DNA of 64,000 nucleotides from Apostichopus japonicus (GCF_037975245.1 NC_092577.1:16940013-17004012); one strand, 5' to 3'. Shown: positions 31,512 to 42,836, counted from the stretch's first letter. The notes: generated from the letters alone by a model not told the origin. A program made the numbers and translations.

Positions 31512-34097
31512 TCACAGATCTAACCTGTCCGGTGGCCTTCGAGACCTTCTCAGAGAAGGCACTTCATTACTATCAATTAACTCTTGGCTCTGCTCAAGTT
31601 CTACTGTGCCATTGTCCCCGATTGATGATTCAATTTGATCAGTACTTTTCTCCAGTCTTGGGGTAGCTTCCCCGATTGGTGCTAGGTGACGTACAGAGAC
31701 AGTTGTCTCTCTCCCATCTGACAGCCTAACATGGGCATATTGTGGGTTTGCTTGGATGACCTCGACCTCATCCACTAAAGGATCTGTCTTATGTAACCGA
31801 ACATGCCTTTTAAGAAGTGCAGGACCTGGATTGCAAAGCCATGAAGGGACTGAACACCCTGTTGCAGACTTCCGGGGGAAACTGAAAAAAAACCTTTCAT
31901 GGGGTGTCACATTTGTTGCCGTGGACAACAGAGATCTGATGGAATGAAGGGCATCTTGCAGGACTTCTTGCCAGTACTTAGGTGGCAAGCTGCGTGCTTC
32001 GAGTGCCAATGTAATAGCTATCCATATGGTGCCATTGTAACGTTCTGCTTGACCGTTTCCTTGTGGGTTATAACTAGTAGTTCTACTACTAGCAATACCC
32101 TTGCTTGTTAGAAAGTCTCGTAGTTCCTTACTCATGAAGGCTGATCCTCGATCTGAATGGATGTAGGACGGCATGCCAAATAAAGCGAAAAGGTGGCAAA
32201 GGCATTGGATGACAGTGGACGAAGTCATATCAGAACAAGGAAACACAAACGGGAATCTCGAGAATTCATCAATAATGGTAAGGAAGTAAATGTTTTTGTT
32301 TGTGCTTGGCAATGGGCCTTTGAAGTCAATATTAAGCCTTTCAAAGGGCTGGGTTGCCTTGATCAGGTGAGCTTTCTGTGGTTTGTAGAATCTAGGTTTA
32401 CATTTTGCACAGATACGGCAAGACGCTGTCATTTTCTTTACATCATCTACAGAGTAGGGAAGGTTCTTTGACCTAACAAAATTAAACATCCTGACAACTC
32501 CTGGGTGACTTAGAGCATTATGCAAATCATACAGAATATCAGTGTCCATAGTTGCAGAACAGATTGAGCGTGAAAGCGTATCAGGGGGAATGTTCTCTTT
32601 GCCAGGGCGATAGATTATATCAAAGACATAGCAAGATAGTTCCATCCGCCAACGCATTATTTTCTCATTTTTGATCTTTCCTTTGTGACTAGTGTCAAAC
32701 ATGTACTTGACTGATTTTTGATCTGTCACAAGAACAAAATGTTTCCCAGTAAGGTAATGCCTCCAATGGCGCACAGCTTCTATGATCGCTTGTGCCTCCT
32801 TTTCAACTGATGCGTGACGGCGCTCTGAGCCTTGTAAGGTGCGCGAAAAGAAAGCCACTGGGCGACCCGCTTGGTTTAGAGTTCCTGCTATTGCAAATTC
32901 TGAAGCGTCCGTTTCTACCTGGAATGGGAGAGACTCATCAATGGCAACAACCACTGAATTCTCAATTTCCTTCTTTAATTTCTCAAAAGTCTCATTCGCT
33001 TCATCTGATATTGGAAACATTGTGACTGTTGCTAACGGACGAATCTTTCGAGCATAGTCTGGAATCCATTTAGAATAGTAAGCAAAGAATCCAAGTGTGC
33101 GTCTTAGTGATTTCATGTTTTCAGGTGATTTGGGTTCACGAAGGGGACGGAGACGCTCGGGGTCGGGGCGCTTTGTACCATTTTCCACCAGATAACCTAG
33201 GATACTTATTTTGGTGGTGAAGAATGTGCATTTGTTCTCATTATACACAATATTCTTTCTCTTTGCAGCCTCTAAAAATCTTTGCAAGTTATGATCATGC
33301 TTTTTCTGGTCCCTACCACAAATGGTGATGTCATCCAAATAAGCAAAAGTGTCTGTAAGTTTTTCTTCCTCAATGAAAGAATCCATGATCCTTTGAAAGC
33401 ATGGGACCCCATTCGTTACACCGAAGGGGACTCGAGTAAACTGATAGAGGCTTCCATCTGACTCAAAGGCTGTGTAGCTTTTATCATCTTCCTTGAGTGG
33501 TACTTGGTGATATGCGCTGCGCAGGTCAATGGTGCTAAATACCTGATATTGAGCGATCTTATCCACAGTTTCATCTATTCGTGGAAGTGGGTAACTGTCC
33601 TGGAGGGTGAATCTATTAATTGTTTCAGAGTAATCGATGGCAAGTCGTTTCTTGTGGTTTTCGTCTTTGGTAACCACAACTTGAGCTCTCCATGGAGAGT
33701 TGCTTTTCTCAATGATTCCTTCGCGTAAGAGGGGTTGAGTCTCAGCTGCTATAAATTTCTGGTCATCTGAGCTGTAGCGACGAGATTTTGCAGCTACTGG
33801 GTGGATGTCAGGACTAAGGTTAGCAAATAGTTGCGGCGGTTCTGTTCTCAAGGTTGTTAAACCGCATAGGACTAGGGGAGGGAGATCCCCTCCATACTTA
33901 AGGATGACACTTGAATGCTTTTGCTGGAAATCCTGACCGAGTATAACATCCGCACACAATCCTGGTAATACTCCTAAGATCACGTTTTTATAGCAATGCC
34001 TGTTGAGAACAATGTCCACATAACAAACACCTTTTGTTTTGACAGATAATGAGGACGAGGCCATGTTAACTGAAACCCCTGAAGGTTTTAGTTCCAA
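31512..34097 (-). CDS. Pol of Gypsy 2 (protease C-terminal part, RT, RNase H, integrase)
   Basis: 861 residues; the displayed start is only the first in-frame Met-like codon after the LINE insertion, because the frame originally continued from the protease. Visible: protease C-terminal motif DVILGQDF; reverse transcriptase with FSTIDLRSAYHQV and AYLDDITI; RNase H with TDASEF and the TLSR end; integrase zinc domain (HNALSHPG...CRICAKC) and core (NIDFKGP, HSDRGSAF, NPQGNGQAERYN), plus a C-terminal basic tail ending in RRSRRPPDRLDL. No internal stop. No chromodomain was recognised. The clade cannot be fixed without a tree. Confidence 0.9.
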   Translation of the reverse strand: MELKPSGVSVNMASSSLSVKTKGVCYVDIVLNRHCYKNVILGVLPGLCADVILGQDFQQKHSSVILKYGGDLPPLVLCGLTTLRTEPPQLFANLSPDIHPVAAKSRRYSSDDQKFIAAETQPLLREGIIEKSNSPWRAQVVVTKDENHKKRLAIDYSETINRFTLQDSYPLPRIDETVDKIAQYQVFSTIDLRSAYHQVPLKEDDKSYTAFESDGSLYQFTRVPFGVTNGVPCFQRIMDSFIEEEKLTDTFAYLDDITICGRDQKKHDHNLQRFLEAAKRKNIVYNENKCTFFTTKISILGYLVENGTKRPDPERLRPLREPKSPENMKSLRRTLGFFAYYSKWIPDYARKIRPLATVTMFPISDEANETFEKLKKEIENSVVVAIDESLPFQVETDASEFAIAGTLNQAGRPVAFFSRTLQGSERRHASVEKEAQAIIEAVRHWRHYLTGKHFVLVTDQKSVKYMFDTSHKGKIKNEKIMRWRMELSCYVFDIIYRPGKENIPPDTLSRSICSATMDTDILYDLHNALSHPGVVRMFNFVRSKNLPYSVDDVKKMTASCRICAKCKPRFYKPQKAHLIKATQPFERLNIDFKGPLPSTNKNIYFLTIIDEFSRFPFVFPCSDMTSSTVIQCLCHLFALFGMPSYIHSDRGSAFMSKELRDFLTSKGIASSRTTSYNPQGNGQAERYNGTIWIAITLALEARSLPPKYWQEVLQDALHSIRSLLSTATNVTPHERFFFSFPRKSATGCSVPSWLCNPGPALLKRHVRLHKTDPLVDEVEVIQANPQYAHVRLSDGRETTVSVRHLAPIGEATPRLEKSTDQIESSIGDNGTVELEQSQELIDSNEVPSLRRSRRPPDRLDL

Positions 34098-34109
34098 AGA
34101 GAGTGCTTT

Positions 34110-34416
34110 TTACGTGACCCGTCATACGGGATACAAAACGTCACGGCCAAACGGCACTACCAAACCATCCCATTCTTACAAACGAACCTCAGGTCAAGCG
34201 AGCCAAAAAAAGTACATACGCTCACCGACCTGCAGAGACAAAACGCCCAATCCCCCACTGAAATATTAAAAAACTACAAAAGGACGACCAGCACGCAGCG
34301 AAACAAAACACCCTTCCCCAGCACACCACCGTCCAAAAAAGGCAGCCCTAGATAAACGGCGAAAATCGCCTTCAACCTGAAGGCGAATGTCAGACTTGAC
34401 CGCCTCCAGGACTGCC
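34110..34416 (-). mobile_element. LINE 3' fragment inserted in Gypsy 2
   Basis: 307 bp flanked by a perfect 20-bp duplication AGTTCCAAAGAGAGTGCTTT (34090-34109 and 34417-34436). The fragment is the minus-strand counterpart of 23390-23694: the last codons of LINE ORF2 (VLEAVKSDIRLQVEGDFRRL) and the 3' UTR with the hairpin CCCGT-ATG-ACGGG. Strong 5' truncation, as expected for target-primed reverse transcription. Insert plus duplication is 327 bp, a multiple of three. Confidence 0.9.
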
Positions 34417-34436
34417 AGTTCCAAAGAGAGTGCTTT

Positions 34437-34544
34437 AGCGAGCTGTGGGTGAATAAAGCTTTCGGTACTGCCGAGGCAGTCAGCTAGCCTGCCATTAATG
34501 GTTACTTGTACACTGGCTTTGGCGTGGGCGTGGGCTTGCTGCAC
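34437..34544 (-). pseudogene. Protease N-terminal part of Gypsy 2, catalytic site deleted
   Basis: The frame (VQVTINGRLADCLGSTESFI) aligns with retroviral-type protease starts, but the expected Asp-(Ser/Thr)-Gly is reduced to GS. About nine bases are missing between CTC and GGC. It lies in the same frame as pol but in a different frame from gag. Confidence 0.65.
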
Positions 34545-35331
34545 TTATTGCAGTGGCTAGGGTGGAGAGGGAGGCTGAAGTCTTTGAGTTTGATTTGGAT
34601 TGACATACCTTGGCAAAATGACCTCTCTTATCACACTTGTTACATGTCTCGTCTCTTGCTGGGCATCGTGAACGTGGGTGCTTTGCATATCCACAAAAGA
34701 AACACTTTGCAGTAGTTGTGGATGCGCTATCAATAGTTTCCATTAGTGGTTCAGGTCTGATGTCACTTTTTACTGCAGCACTTTGGGGTGTCAGTGTAGG
34801 GGGTCCATGAAGAGTATACGATTCTGAGTTCTTTTGTGCTGATTCGAGTGCACGAGCTTGATCATGCATTGTTTGCAAATCAAGAGTTTTGTTTTCTAGG
34901 AGCCTTTGTCTTATGGAAGGGGAAAGTAAGCCACTTATGAAAGAGTCACGAATGTATTCATCGCGATATGCTTCTGCTGTGACTGACTTAAAGTTGCAAT
35001 CATTAGCAAGAGTTTTCAGAGCTTGCAAATATGTATCCAAAGACTCACCAGGTTCTTGACGTCTAGTCGCTAACAGATGGCGAGCGAAAATCTCGTTCTT
35101 TGGTTTAACATACAAGTCGCCGAGGATTTTAATCGCTGTCTCGTATGTAGTACAGTCCGCTATCGATTCGTATACTTTAGGCGAAACGAAGTTAGTAAGT
35201 ATACATAGCTTGTTAGGCTCTCCTGTCAGAACAGATATGAAATTTTCGAATGTCTTAAACCAGTGTTTCCATGCTTTAGCAGCATTTTCAGAGTTCGAAT
35301 CAAAACGTTCTGGGCGTAGAATCCTATCCAT
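34495..35331 (-). CDS. Gag of Gypsy 2
   Basis: The ATG at 35331 (MDRILRPERF) is the first; longer versions start at a non-ATG codon inside the LTR. 278 residues: capsid-like helical part, then two zinc knuckles, the first being CFFCGYAKHPRSRC and the second CNKCDKRGHFAKVC. The end overlaps the protease frame by about 50 bases, so pol would need a frameshift, or an indel has separated them. The leader between LTR and ATG is only 22 bases. Confidence 0.85.
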   Translation of the reverse strand: MDRILRPERFDSNSENAAKAWKHWFKTFENFISVLTGEPNKLCILTNFVSPKVYESIADCTTYETAIKILGDLYVKPKNEIFARHLLATRRQEPGESLDTYLQALKTLANDCNFKSVTAEAYRDEYIRDSFISGLLSPSIRQRLLENKTLDLQTMHDQARALESAQKNSESYTLHGPPTLTPQSAAVKSDIRPEPLMETIDSASTTTAKCFFCGYAKHPRSRCPARDETCNKCDKRGHFAKVCQSKSNSKTSASLSTLATAISAASPRPRQSQCTSNH

Positions 35332-35338
35332 TTTAGAA

Positions 35339-35349
35339 TCTAGTTGGTT
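35339..35349 (-). promoter_or_regulatory. Putative self-primer-binding site of Gypsy 2
   Basis: Four bases inside the 5' LTR end, the minus strand reads AACCAACTAGA. Its exact complement TCTAGTTGGTT lies in each LTR (35380-35390, 31304-31314), right after an initiator-like TCATTCT. No tRNA-type TGG start follows the LTR. This resembles Tf1, which primes from the first 11 bases of its own RNA. Confidence 0.6.
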
Positions 35350-35353
35350 CAAT

Positions 35354-35457
35354 TGACGTGACCTATAACTGTAGGTTTTAACCAACTAGAATGAACAAAC
35401 ACAACAAGCACCGTGGTCGAGGGTGAACACAACTAAAACCTAAACGTGGTCTAGGGA
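35354..35457 (-). repeat. 5' LTR of Gypsy 2, outer end missing
   Basis: 104 bp matching the 3' LTR with one C/T difference. The first 22 bases (TGTGATG...) are absent and replaced by unrelated AT-rich sequence. Confidence 0.8.
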
Positions 35458-35811
35458 TTATTTGTTGTTACTAAACTAACATTTTTGAGAAAGTTCTACC
35501 TGTAGATTGTAACTTGTGAAAGTTGATTTCAGCATTAAGAAAAACTGAATGGATGTTGCAATTGTTCCCGCATTATGTATTCAACAGAGAATTACTCAAA
35601 AACTATTTCCTATACATGCTACACATGAACATTTCTTAACGTACTATTTTCCCCGGTTCTGAGCATGCATTTGTCACCATAACAATGACCAGGTGGATGT
35701 AAGTAAACAAAACCCACTCGATTTCATTGCAGCATATACTGTTGAAAAAAAATCATACTAGGAAGGTGCAGTTAGAAAGAATAAAAGAATTTAATTGCTG
35801 TTTTCTTCAAG

Positions 35812-35884
35812 GATATGCCGGAATCTTCTGGAAAGTATCATCCTCAATTTGATGAAGAATCAGGGGAACATTTTCACAATAGAG
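35812..35884 (+). CDS. Exon: linker of the SET-type gene
   Basis: Bounded by TTTTCTTCAAG acceptor and AGAG|GTGAGA donor. Phase 0 in, phase 1 out, which continues the SET exon ending DLPWRKK. The peptide (DMPESSGKYHPQFDEESGEH) is hydrophilic and unrecognised; this linker is variable in the family. Confidence 0.45.
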
Positions 35885-37239
35885 GTGAGAATTACTTTAA
35901 TCTCTTGAAATTGTTCTTGTATTGTTCATTTTAATTTAATTTGGTATGTACAGTACCACTTGAACATACCCACTTGAACAACCCACTCTCTCCCTTCATG
36001 AAATTAAATAATCTTTGAAAGGCAAGTTTATCTAACCAGAAATGAAATATTTTCATGTATCTCTATCAACTTTGTCACAAATTTTGCTATTGCCTATACT
36101 ATGTTTAGATGAACACACTTCTGATGAGAAGGGACCGAAATAGTGAAATGAAGACTAGAAGTCAAGCAAATAGTGCAAAGAGAAAAGTTACAAATTTCAT
36201 TATTCTAGTGCCATCACCCACAGCATGAGAGTTTGGGGGAGTACTCATGTTGTTGCTGATGGTAAAATCTTCATTGAGACAATTGCAACATGATGGAAAT
36301 TGATGGCTGGTCCATAAAAACCCACCTACCCCATTTCCTCCTTTCATGTTAGACTACAATTTGTGAGGTTCTTACCTATTGAAAAAAAAAAATCACATAT
36401 TTAAGTAACAACAATTTCATTTTTGATTGATGCTATTTAACATTGCATGTAAAGGTTGATTCACAATTTCTATGCGTAAAATATATTCATTGATATTTAA
36501 ACCTGTTCGTATTTATAATTTGTAAGCTCGGTAGCAATCTCGTGCAATCTTGCATGGCAAATATTCCCAGATGCGGAATTCTTCACAATACAGTACCGCA
36601 CAATAGTTAGTTTAAATTGTTTTGTGTAAGAACCCCAGACGTCTCTCACTGGGCATATTCCTGACATACTGCAAAGTCAGTGTACAGAAAGGCCGACCAT
36701 ACATGCTATGCTGTTAAGACAATTTATTTTTGCCCCCGCCTTAACTGAGCCGATATTTGCAAGAGTCCAAACAGGTACGTTAATTTATGTTATGGTTTAA
36801 TGTTATAAGTTTACCCCGGACCTAAAGGCTTCTTCCTGTCCAATTGTATATGTATTTGATCGAATGTGCACTTTGTAGTTGTTTGTATAATTATTATTTG
36901 TATTTGTATTTGTAGTTTTCATGAAGGTAAACAAAGAAACGAAGACGAATAAATAAAGAGCAACCTTCCGTAGAAGACTCGGTCTTTTTTGACGGCTACA
37001 GTTACATTGCACTTCACACTAACAATATTAGGGACACTGATTAACTTCATTCAAATGGCAAGAAACCCCCAACCCCCTCGTAACTCCTCTTGGCATGCAT
37101 TTGTGTGTTTTTTTTTCTATTGGACTACTGGAAAGAATCAATTGTGGAAACAGCTCAAATTTATCATGACCAATGAGAGAAGTTACTGGATTTGCAATTC
37201 TCAACAATTCACTGTTAGTAATACATCTTATTTCTACAG

Positions 37240-37318
37240 GCCAAAATGAGACTTTCACCAAGGAAGAAATCAAGGAAGCTATGTTAATAAATGAAAGGGA
37301 TAAAAGACAGGAGGCTTA
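37240..37318 (+). CDS. Possible next linker exon
   Basis: Acceptor TTATTTCTACAG. Read in the phase given by the previous exon it encodes GQNETFTKEEIKEAMLINER and runs to a stop at about 37316. No good donor was seen before the stop. It could be a terminal exon of a short form or a decayed internal exon. Confidence 0.35.
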
Positions 37319-38174
37319 ATATGTGAAACTTGGCGTTGTAACATAGAATATCTGTAAATATTACCAAGATACAAATTCATGAAATATGTTTATATACTGA
37401 AATAAGCTGATCAATTGTAAAGTCAACTGAATATACATACAAGCTACTTCTGAATATCTGTTTCATTTTTCATTCCCATTTTAATCAGTATTGAGTGCAT
37501 TTTCCGCACACTACTCTCTATGCACTGAATGCCTGAGAAGAGCTAGCTACATACGGGTGATATTTCATATTAAAAAGTTCAATTGTAGAATCTTGGTTTG
37601 AAATACAAATATTTTACAAGTCCTCTTGCTGTTCTCTTTCAGCACTCAGCCAAATACTTTTTTGAAGGAAAAGTCTCCCAGAAAGGAACCTGGGCACGAA
37701 AATCAAACGACTGATCCGCTCTCAACCCCAGTCCCCTTGCATCGGGACTGTGACTGTGTGATCATCGTTAGGTGTGCATTCGTATAATTCCTTCAAGTTG
37801 CTGTTTCATTGTTGATTTTATTCTTTACCGAACACTCTCTTATGAAAAAAAAAATACCTAAGTTGTCACCTATTTAGTAGCAGTGCGGTAGTAGCAACCT
37901 CCATTTTCTGTAGTGTCTGACTCTGACTGTAGATGTGTTGGAACTGGACTTTCCTCAAACTCATCTCAGGTCCAGGTTCTTTCAGATGAGTTCAGGGGAG
38001 TCCACTTATGGTCGGATTACTGCTTGAGGAAGAATCAGAGGTTGGGGGGGGGGGGGGTGTTGGACACCACATCCCAACATTTTGATTGGGGAGAAAGAAA
38101 ATTACGTGTATCAGTTTGATCTCAATCCAAGCTGCATTACTTTTACTTTCTTTTAGTGGGAGTCCCAATGGACA

Positions 38175-40390
38175 CAATTATTGGCCCTTGTCTCATGCAT
38201 AGGTCAAAGGCCAGTGATGTGACTACGTTATTAACACTTGTGGGAGAACAAAACAGAACAAAAAACAAATCATGTTAAAGGAGTTAAATGAAAGACAGGT
38301 GATCAATATGGAGAACATTAGAAGAGCTGAATTCTTAAGTTTCAATGTGGTATTGTCAAACAAGGGGGGAATATAAGTTACAACACTATTACTGAAAGTA
38401 CATTTTGCAAATAAATTACACTGAATCCAATGGAGACATAAATCACAGAGAACATTAGAAGAGCTGAATTCTTAAAGCTTGAATGGGATATTGTCAAACA
38501 AGGGGACAAGAGACAAAAACATTGGTGTACTATCAAGTCTCAGTTGTTAAATTGATCACTAGACACCAGAAGAATAGGGTCAAAGACTATCTCCAACTAC
38601 TGAAAGAACATGATGTTGTTGTGGATGAAGTGGAATTCATAATTAAGACCGTAATGTTTCCACTTTTAGCCTGTACATCAAAAGATTTAGATGCACTACA
38701 TTTAAGACAATGGATCTACTGGACTAAAGGGATTAAAGGGAAGAAGGCATATATGTTAGGACTTCAAGAAGTGGTCCAAGAAGGAATGCTTGTCTGTTCT
38801 GCGACAAGGTACACACAAACGTAAAACTCCACCTTCTAAGGAGCCATGCGGATGAGATAGATGTCGCTAGAATTCTGTGTCAGAAAAAGAAGTCCAAACA
38901 AAAAAGAGAAGACATGGAGCTGTTCCTGAAGAAGGGGAATTTCTCCCACAACAGAAAAAAAGGGGGAACTCATCCCGGTACGACGACCGAAAGTAGAAAC
39001 GTCTCACAGGATGTACTCTCCATGCCCAACATGTTTGGGATACTACATTACTGAGGATTTGAGACGGCTGCAGCCTATTTTTGTGTCGGGTCAAACCAAG
39101 AGGCTGCACAAATTAGAATTAGTGATGTCCGAATACAGGCGGACATCTTAAATGAGACCACTGCTTCCTCATTTACAGAAGTCAACATAATCATAACTGA
39201 AATGTACCGAGATGACCTGCTCCTGCAGCACGATAACCTGCTCCTGCAGCTAGAAGACAATATGGCATGGATAGCCAAAAGCGGAGACACTATGTGTCAC
39301 TAAAGTTGAGAGAGGTGGCACGGCTGATTATCACGAAGACAGATGCGGATATGTCGGACTTTTTAAAACCCACCAGCTAAGAACATATCGTTGCTGCAGT
39401 CTTCCAGTGTGCTGGCAAAGTCTGAACTGTTGACAGTGATGGAGTGAGACATCCTTCAACTGCCTTGAAGGAGGTCTTTGCTATTAAAGAACCCAAAGAA
39501 AAGAAAGAGAAGGAGGATAATGACCTTGTTAAACTCATGGCAGCTGACTGTTCGGACAGGGTGTCCTCACCAGCACGTACCACCCTCGCCAAACGAAGGT
39601 ACAGTAAAGTGGAAGAATTGGCTAAAATTTTATGCGTTTTTGGACGAAGACATTGCAGAGTCAACAACTGTCCTAAAAGATCTTGTCACTGTGGAGGAGA
39701 GGAGCACCCTCTACAGGAGAGGGCAAAACTTGGCTTTAACGAAGTTGATATTTTTACAATAAACGACGGCCTGGGGAGACCGAGCAAATTCAGCAAGTAC
39801 AATTGAATTGATTATGATAGTGAATTCTTCTTTTCTATTCCTCCTTCAAAATGTTTCGCTAATACAATGTTGGTTCAACATACTGACAATGACAATGAGG
39901 TAGGTGAGCTGGATTTTTAATTAATAAGGAACTTGTCGTTCTGCTACAAAACATTCCTACATACATTACATAGATTAAAGATAATTGTGTGTATGCACTT
40001 TCTAGTGATCACTTGCAATTAGCAGTTAACCAAGAGAATTGTTTCTGTGACAATTGCATTTATTATTCATATATCATGGTCATTAAGTTCTTTTGTTTAA
40101 TGTGTCAACTGAGGTAGCAGATTACTCTTACATTGGAATCAATGTTTCTATATGGTATGAAAAAGTGGCATTTCCATTTATGTTTGAAAAATTGTACCTA
40201 GTGTAATGATGCCTAGAAGCAACATGTTGATATCATTGCTTCAGCTTTAATACATTCACTTGTACAAATTTTTAAAGCAGCAAAATATATAAATACTGCA
40301 AAATCGAGCAATAAATATGTTTAGTATGTTCATCTCATTAGTTTCACCCAAGTACTGTTAATCAGCTAATGGTTCAACGTGTATTTTTGT
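38175..40390 (+). repeat. 2.3-kb tandem duplication, copy A
   Basis: Matches 40430-42600 over most of its length (TTGGCCCTTG...CATGCATAGGTCAAA at 38182/40435, ATGTTTGGGATACTACAT at 39031/41348, AAGGAACTTGTCGTTCTGCT at 39927/42298). It duplicates the zinc-finger/middle exons of the SET-type gene together with introns. Confidence 0.8.
38453..39806 (+). pseudogene. SET-type gene middle region, copy A (zinc fingers, helical region)
   Basis: Frame pieces give NACLFCDKVHTNVKLHLL, then RSHADEIDVARIL (a C2H2-like finger followed by the family signature HADEIDVAR), then a second finger start YSPCPTCLGYYITEDL, and later FLDEDIAESTTVLK and a shifted FNKRRPGET-like end. Between these the frame shifts several times and stops occur, for example at about 39166 and 39379. 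Copy A keeps the first finger intact, whereas copy B has lost part of it. The family assignment comes from recalled uncharacterised animal proteins. Confidence 0.6.
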
Positions 40391-40429
40391 AGATTAAGCT
40401 CAATGGGGGGAGTGGTGTATGCCTGTTGC

Positions 40430-42600
40430 AAATATTGGCCCTTGGCTCATGCATAGGTCAAAAGGCCAGTGATGTGACTACACTTGTGGGAGAAGAAAAC
40501 AGAACAAAACAAATCATGTTAAAGGAATTAAATGAAAGACAGGTGATCAATATGGAGACATGAATCACAAATGCATTTACATTGTAACCAAACAATTTGG
40601 TGTATTATCAAGTCTCAGTTGTTAAATTGATCACTAGACACCAGAAGAACAGGGTCAAAGACTGCAACCAAAAAGAGAGTATCCCTAACTACTGAAAGAA
40701 CAAAATGTTATATCCCATGGTGGTGAGGTGGATGACGTGGAATGAAGGTGTTGTTGTGGATGAAGTGGAATTCATAAACAAGTCATTGTATGTTTCTAAT
40801 TGCTGCGATAAACATTAATATCAATAACGTAATGAAAACCGTAATGATTATGATTCCTTAATTTATCCACTTTTAGCCTGTACATTAAAAGATTTAGATG
40901 CACTACATTTAAGACAATGGATGCCAAAGGAATGGCATGGATCTACTGGACTTAGCTACATACAAGCACTGCATAATAGAAAGATTTAATGCAAAAAGAT
41001 GTGTAGTTGTCATAATTTTTTGGAATTGAAAGCTTTCACTTTGCTCTATCCTTCGGTACTTCAGATGAGAGGGAAGAAGGCATCTATGTTAGGACTTCAA
41101 GTAGTGGTCCAAGAAGGAATGCTTGTCTGTTCTGCGACAAGTTACACACAAAAGTAAGTTCACGGATGACATACATGTCGCTAGAATTCTGTGTCAGAAA
41201 AAGTAGTCCAAAAGAAAGAAGAGAAGAAATGGAGCTGATCCTGAAGAAGAGGAATTTCTCCTACGACAGATTTGTGTTAAACAGGAAGAAGGGGGAACTC
41301 ATCCCGATACGATGACCGAAAGTAGAAACGTCTCACAGATGCACTACATGTTTGGGATACTACATCACTAAGGATTTGATACGGCATGCAGCCTATTGTG
41401 TCGGGTCAAACCAAGAGGCTGCACAAATTAGAAGTAGTGATGTCCGCATACAGGCGGACATCTTAAATGAGACCACTGCTTCCTCATTTACAGAAGTCAA
41501 CAAAATCATAACTAAAATGTACCGAGATAACCTGCTCCTGCAGCACGATAACGTGCTCCTGCAGCTAGAAGACAATATGGCAAGACGGTGCTCTGGCATG
41601 GATAGCCAAAAGCGGAGACACTATGTGTCACAAAAGTTGAGGGAGGTGGCACGGCTGATTATCACCTTTAGACTTATCACCAACACAGATGCGGATATGT
41701 CGGACTTGTTAAAACCCACCAGCTACGAAAATATCGTTGCTGCAGTCTTCCAGTGTGCTGGCAAAGTCTCAACTGTTGACAAGTGATGGAGTGAGACATC
41801 CTTCAACTGCCTTGAAATTAGGGCATGACCTTCAAAAATTAGCCAAAGTGAAGGAGGCCTTTGCAATTAAAGGAGCCAAAGAAACTCATGGCAGCTGACT
41901 GTTCGGACAGGGTGTCCTCACCAGCACGTACCACCCTCGCCAAAGGAAGTTACAGTAAGGTGGAAGAATTGCCCAAAATTTTCTGCGTTTTTGGACTAAG
42001 AAATTGTAAAGTCAACAACTGTCCTAAAAGATCTTGTCACTGTGGAGGAGAGGAGCACCCTCTACAGGAGAGGGCAAAACTTGGCTTTAACGAAGTTGAT
42101 TTTTTTTTCAATAAACGACGGCCTGGGGAGACCGAGCAAATTCAGTAAGTACAATTGAATTGATTATTATAGTGAAAGTTGAAATAAGCTCAAAATTCTT
42201 CTTTTCTCTTCCTCCTTCAAAATGTTTCGCTAATACAATGTTGGTTCAACATACTGACAATGACAATGAGGTAAGTGAGCTGAATTTTTAATTGATAAGG
42301 AACTTGTCGTTCTGCTACAAAACATTCCTACATACATTACATATATTGAAGATAATTGTGTGTATACACTTTCTAGTGATCACTTGGCAATTAGCAGTTA
42401 ACCAAGAAAATTGTTTCTGTGACAATTGCATTTATTATATATCATGGTTGTTAAGTTCTTTTGTTTCATGTGTCAACTGAGGTAGCAGATTACTGTTACA
42501 TTGGAACCAATGTATCTATATGGTATGAAAAAGTGGCATTTCCATTTTCATCTTTGAAAAATGTAACATCAAATCACAGGAACAGCTTTTTTTCAGTACA
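40430..42600 (+). repeat. 2.3-kb tandem duplication, copy B
   Basis: Partner of 38175-40390. Copy B carries extra sequence around 40700-41060 and lacks several short segments of copy A. Confidence 0.8.
41060..42148 (+). pseudogene. SET-type gene middle region, copy B
   Basis: The first finger starts (NACLFCDKLHTKV) but a deletion removes its histidines. After a shift the frame reads SSPKERREEMELILKKRNFS, and a 144-residue stretch (41352-41786) holds the second finger end (DLIRHAAYC) and the helical motif SQKLREVARLI and DLLKPTSYENIVAAVF. A stop follows, with family-like sequence in another frame (PSTALKLGHDLQKLAKV) and later FNKRRPGETEQIQ. Broken by at least three frameshifts or stops. Confidence 0.6.
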
Positions 42601-42836
42601 CTTGAAAAGGGGTACAACCTACATGACCTGCAGAGGGCACAAAACAACAGTTAAAATTTACAGTTTTCTAATAGGATCCACTGTTTTCTTTTCTACCACT
42701 TGTCCCAGAAAGGCAGCACTAATATATAGGTCTCTAGATTTTAACTTTACAACATTTGTGGCAGTTTGGAATTAGTGAACTTTCTTTTGCTGATGTCTAC
42801 TATACCAATATGTATTCTTTGTTATTGTATTTTCAG

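Larger units (their letters stand above)
31278..35457 (-). mobile_element. Ty3/Gypsy LTR retrotransposon 2
   Basis: Minus-strand element inserted in an intron of the SET-type gene. The 3' LTR is full length (126 bp); the 5' LTR lacks about 22 bp at its outer end. Gag, a damaged protease and a long pol frame are present, with a LINE piece inserted in the protease region. The two LTRs differ at one position in their shared 104 bp, so the insertion is young. Priming appears not to use a tRNA (see primer site). Confidence 0.9.
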
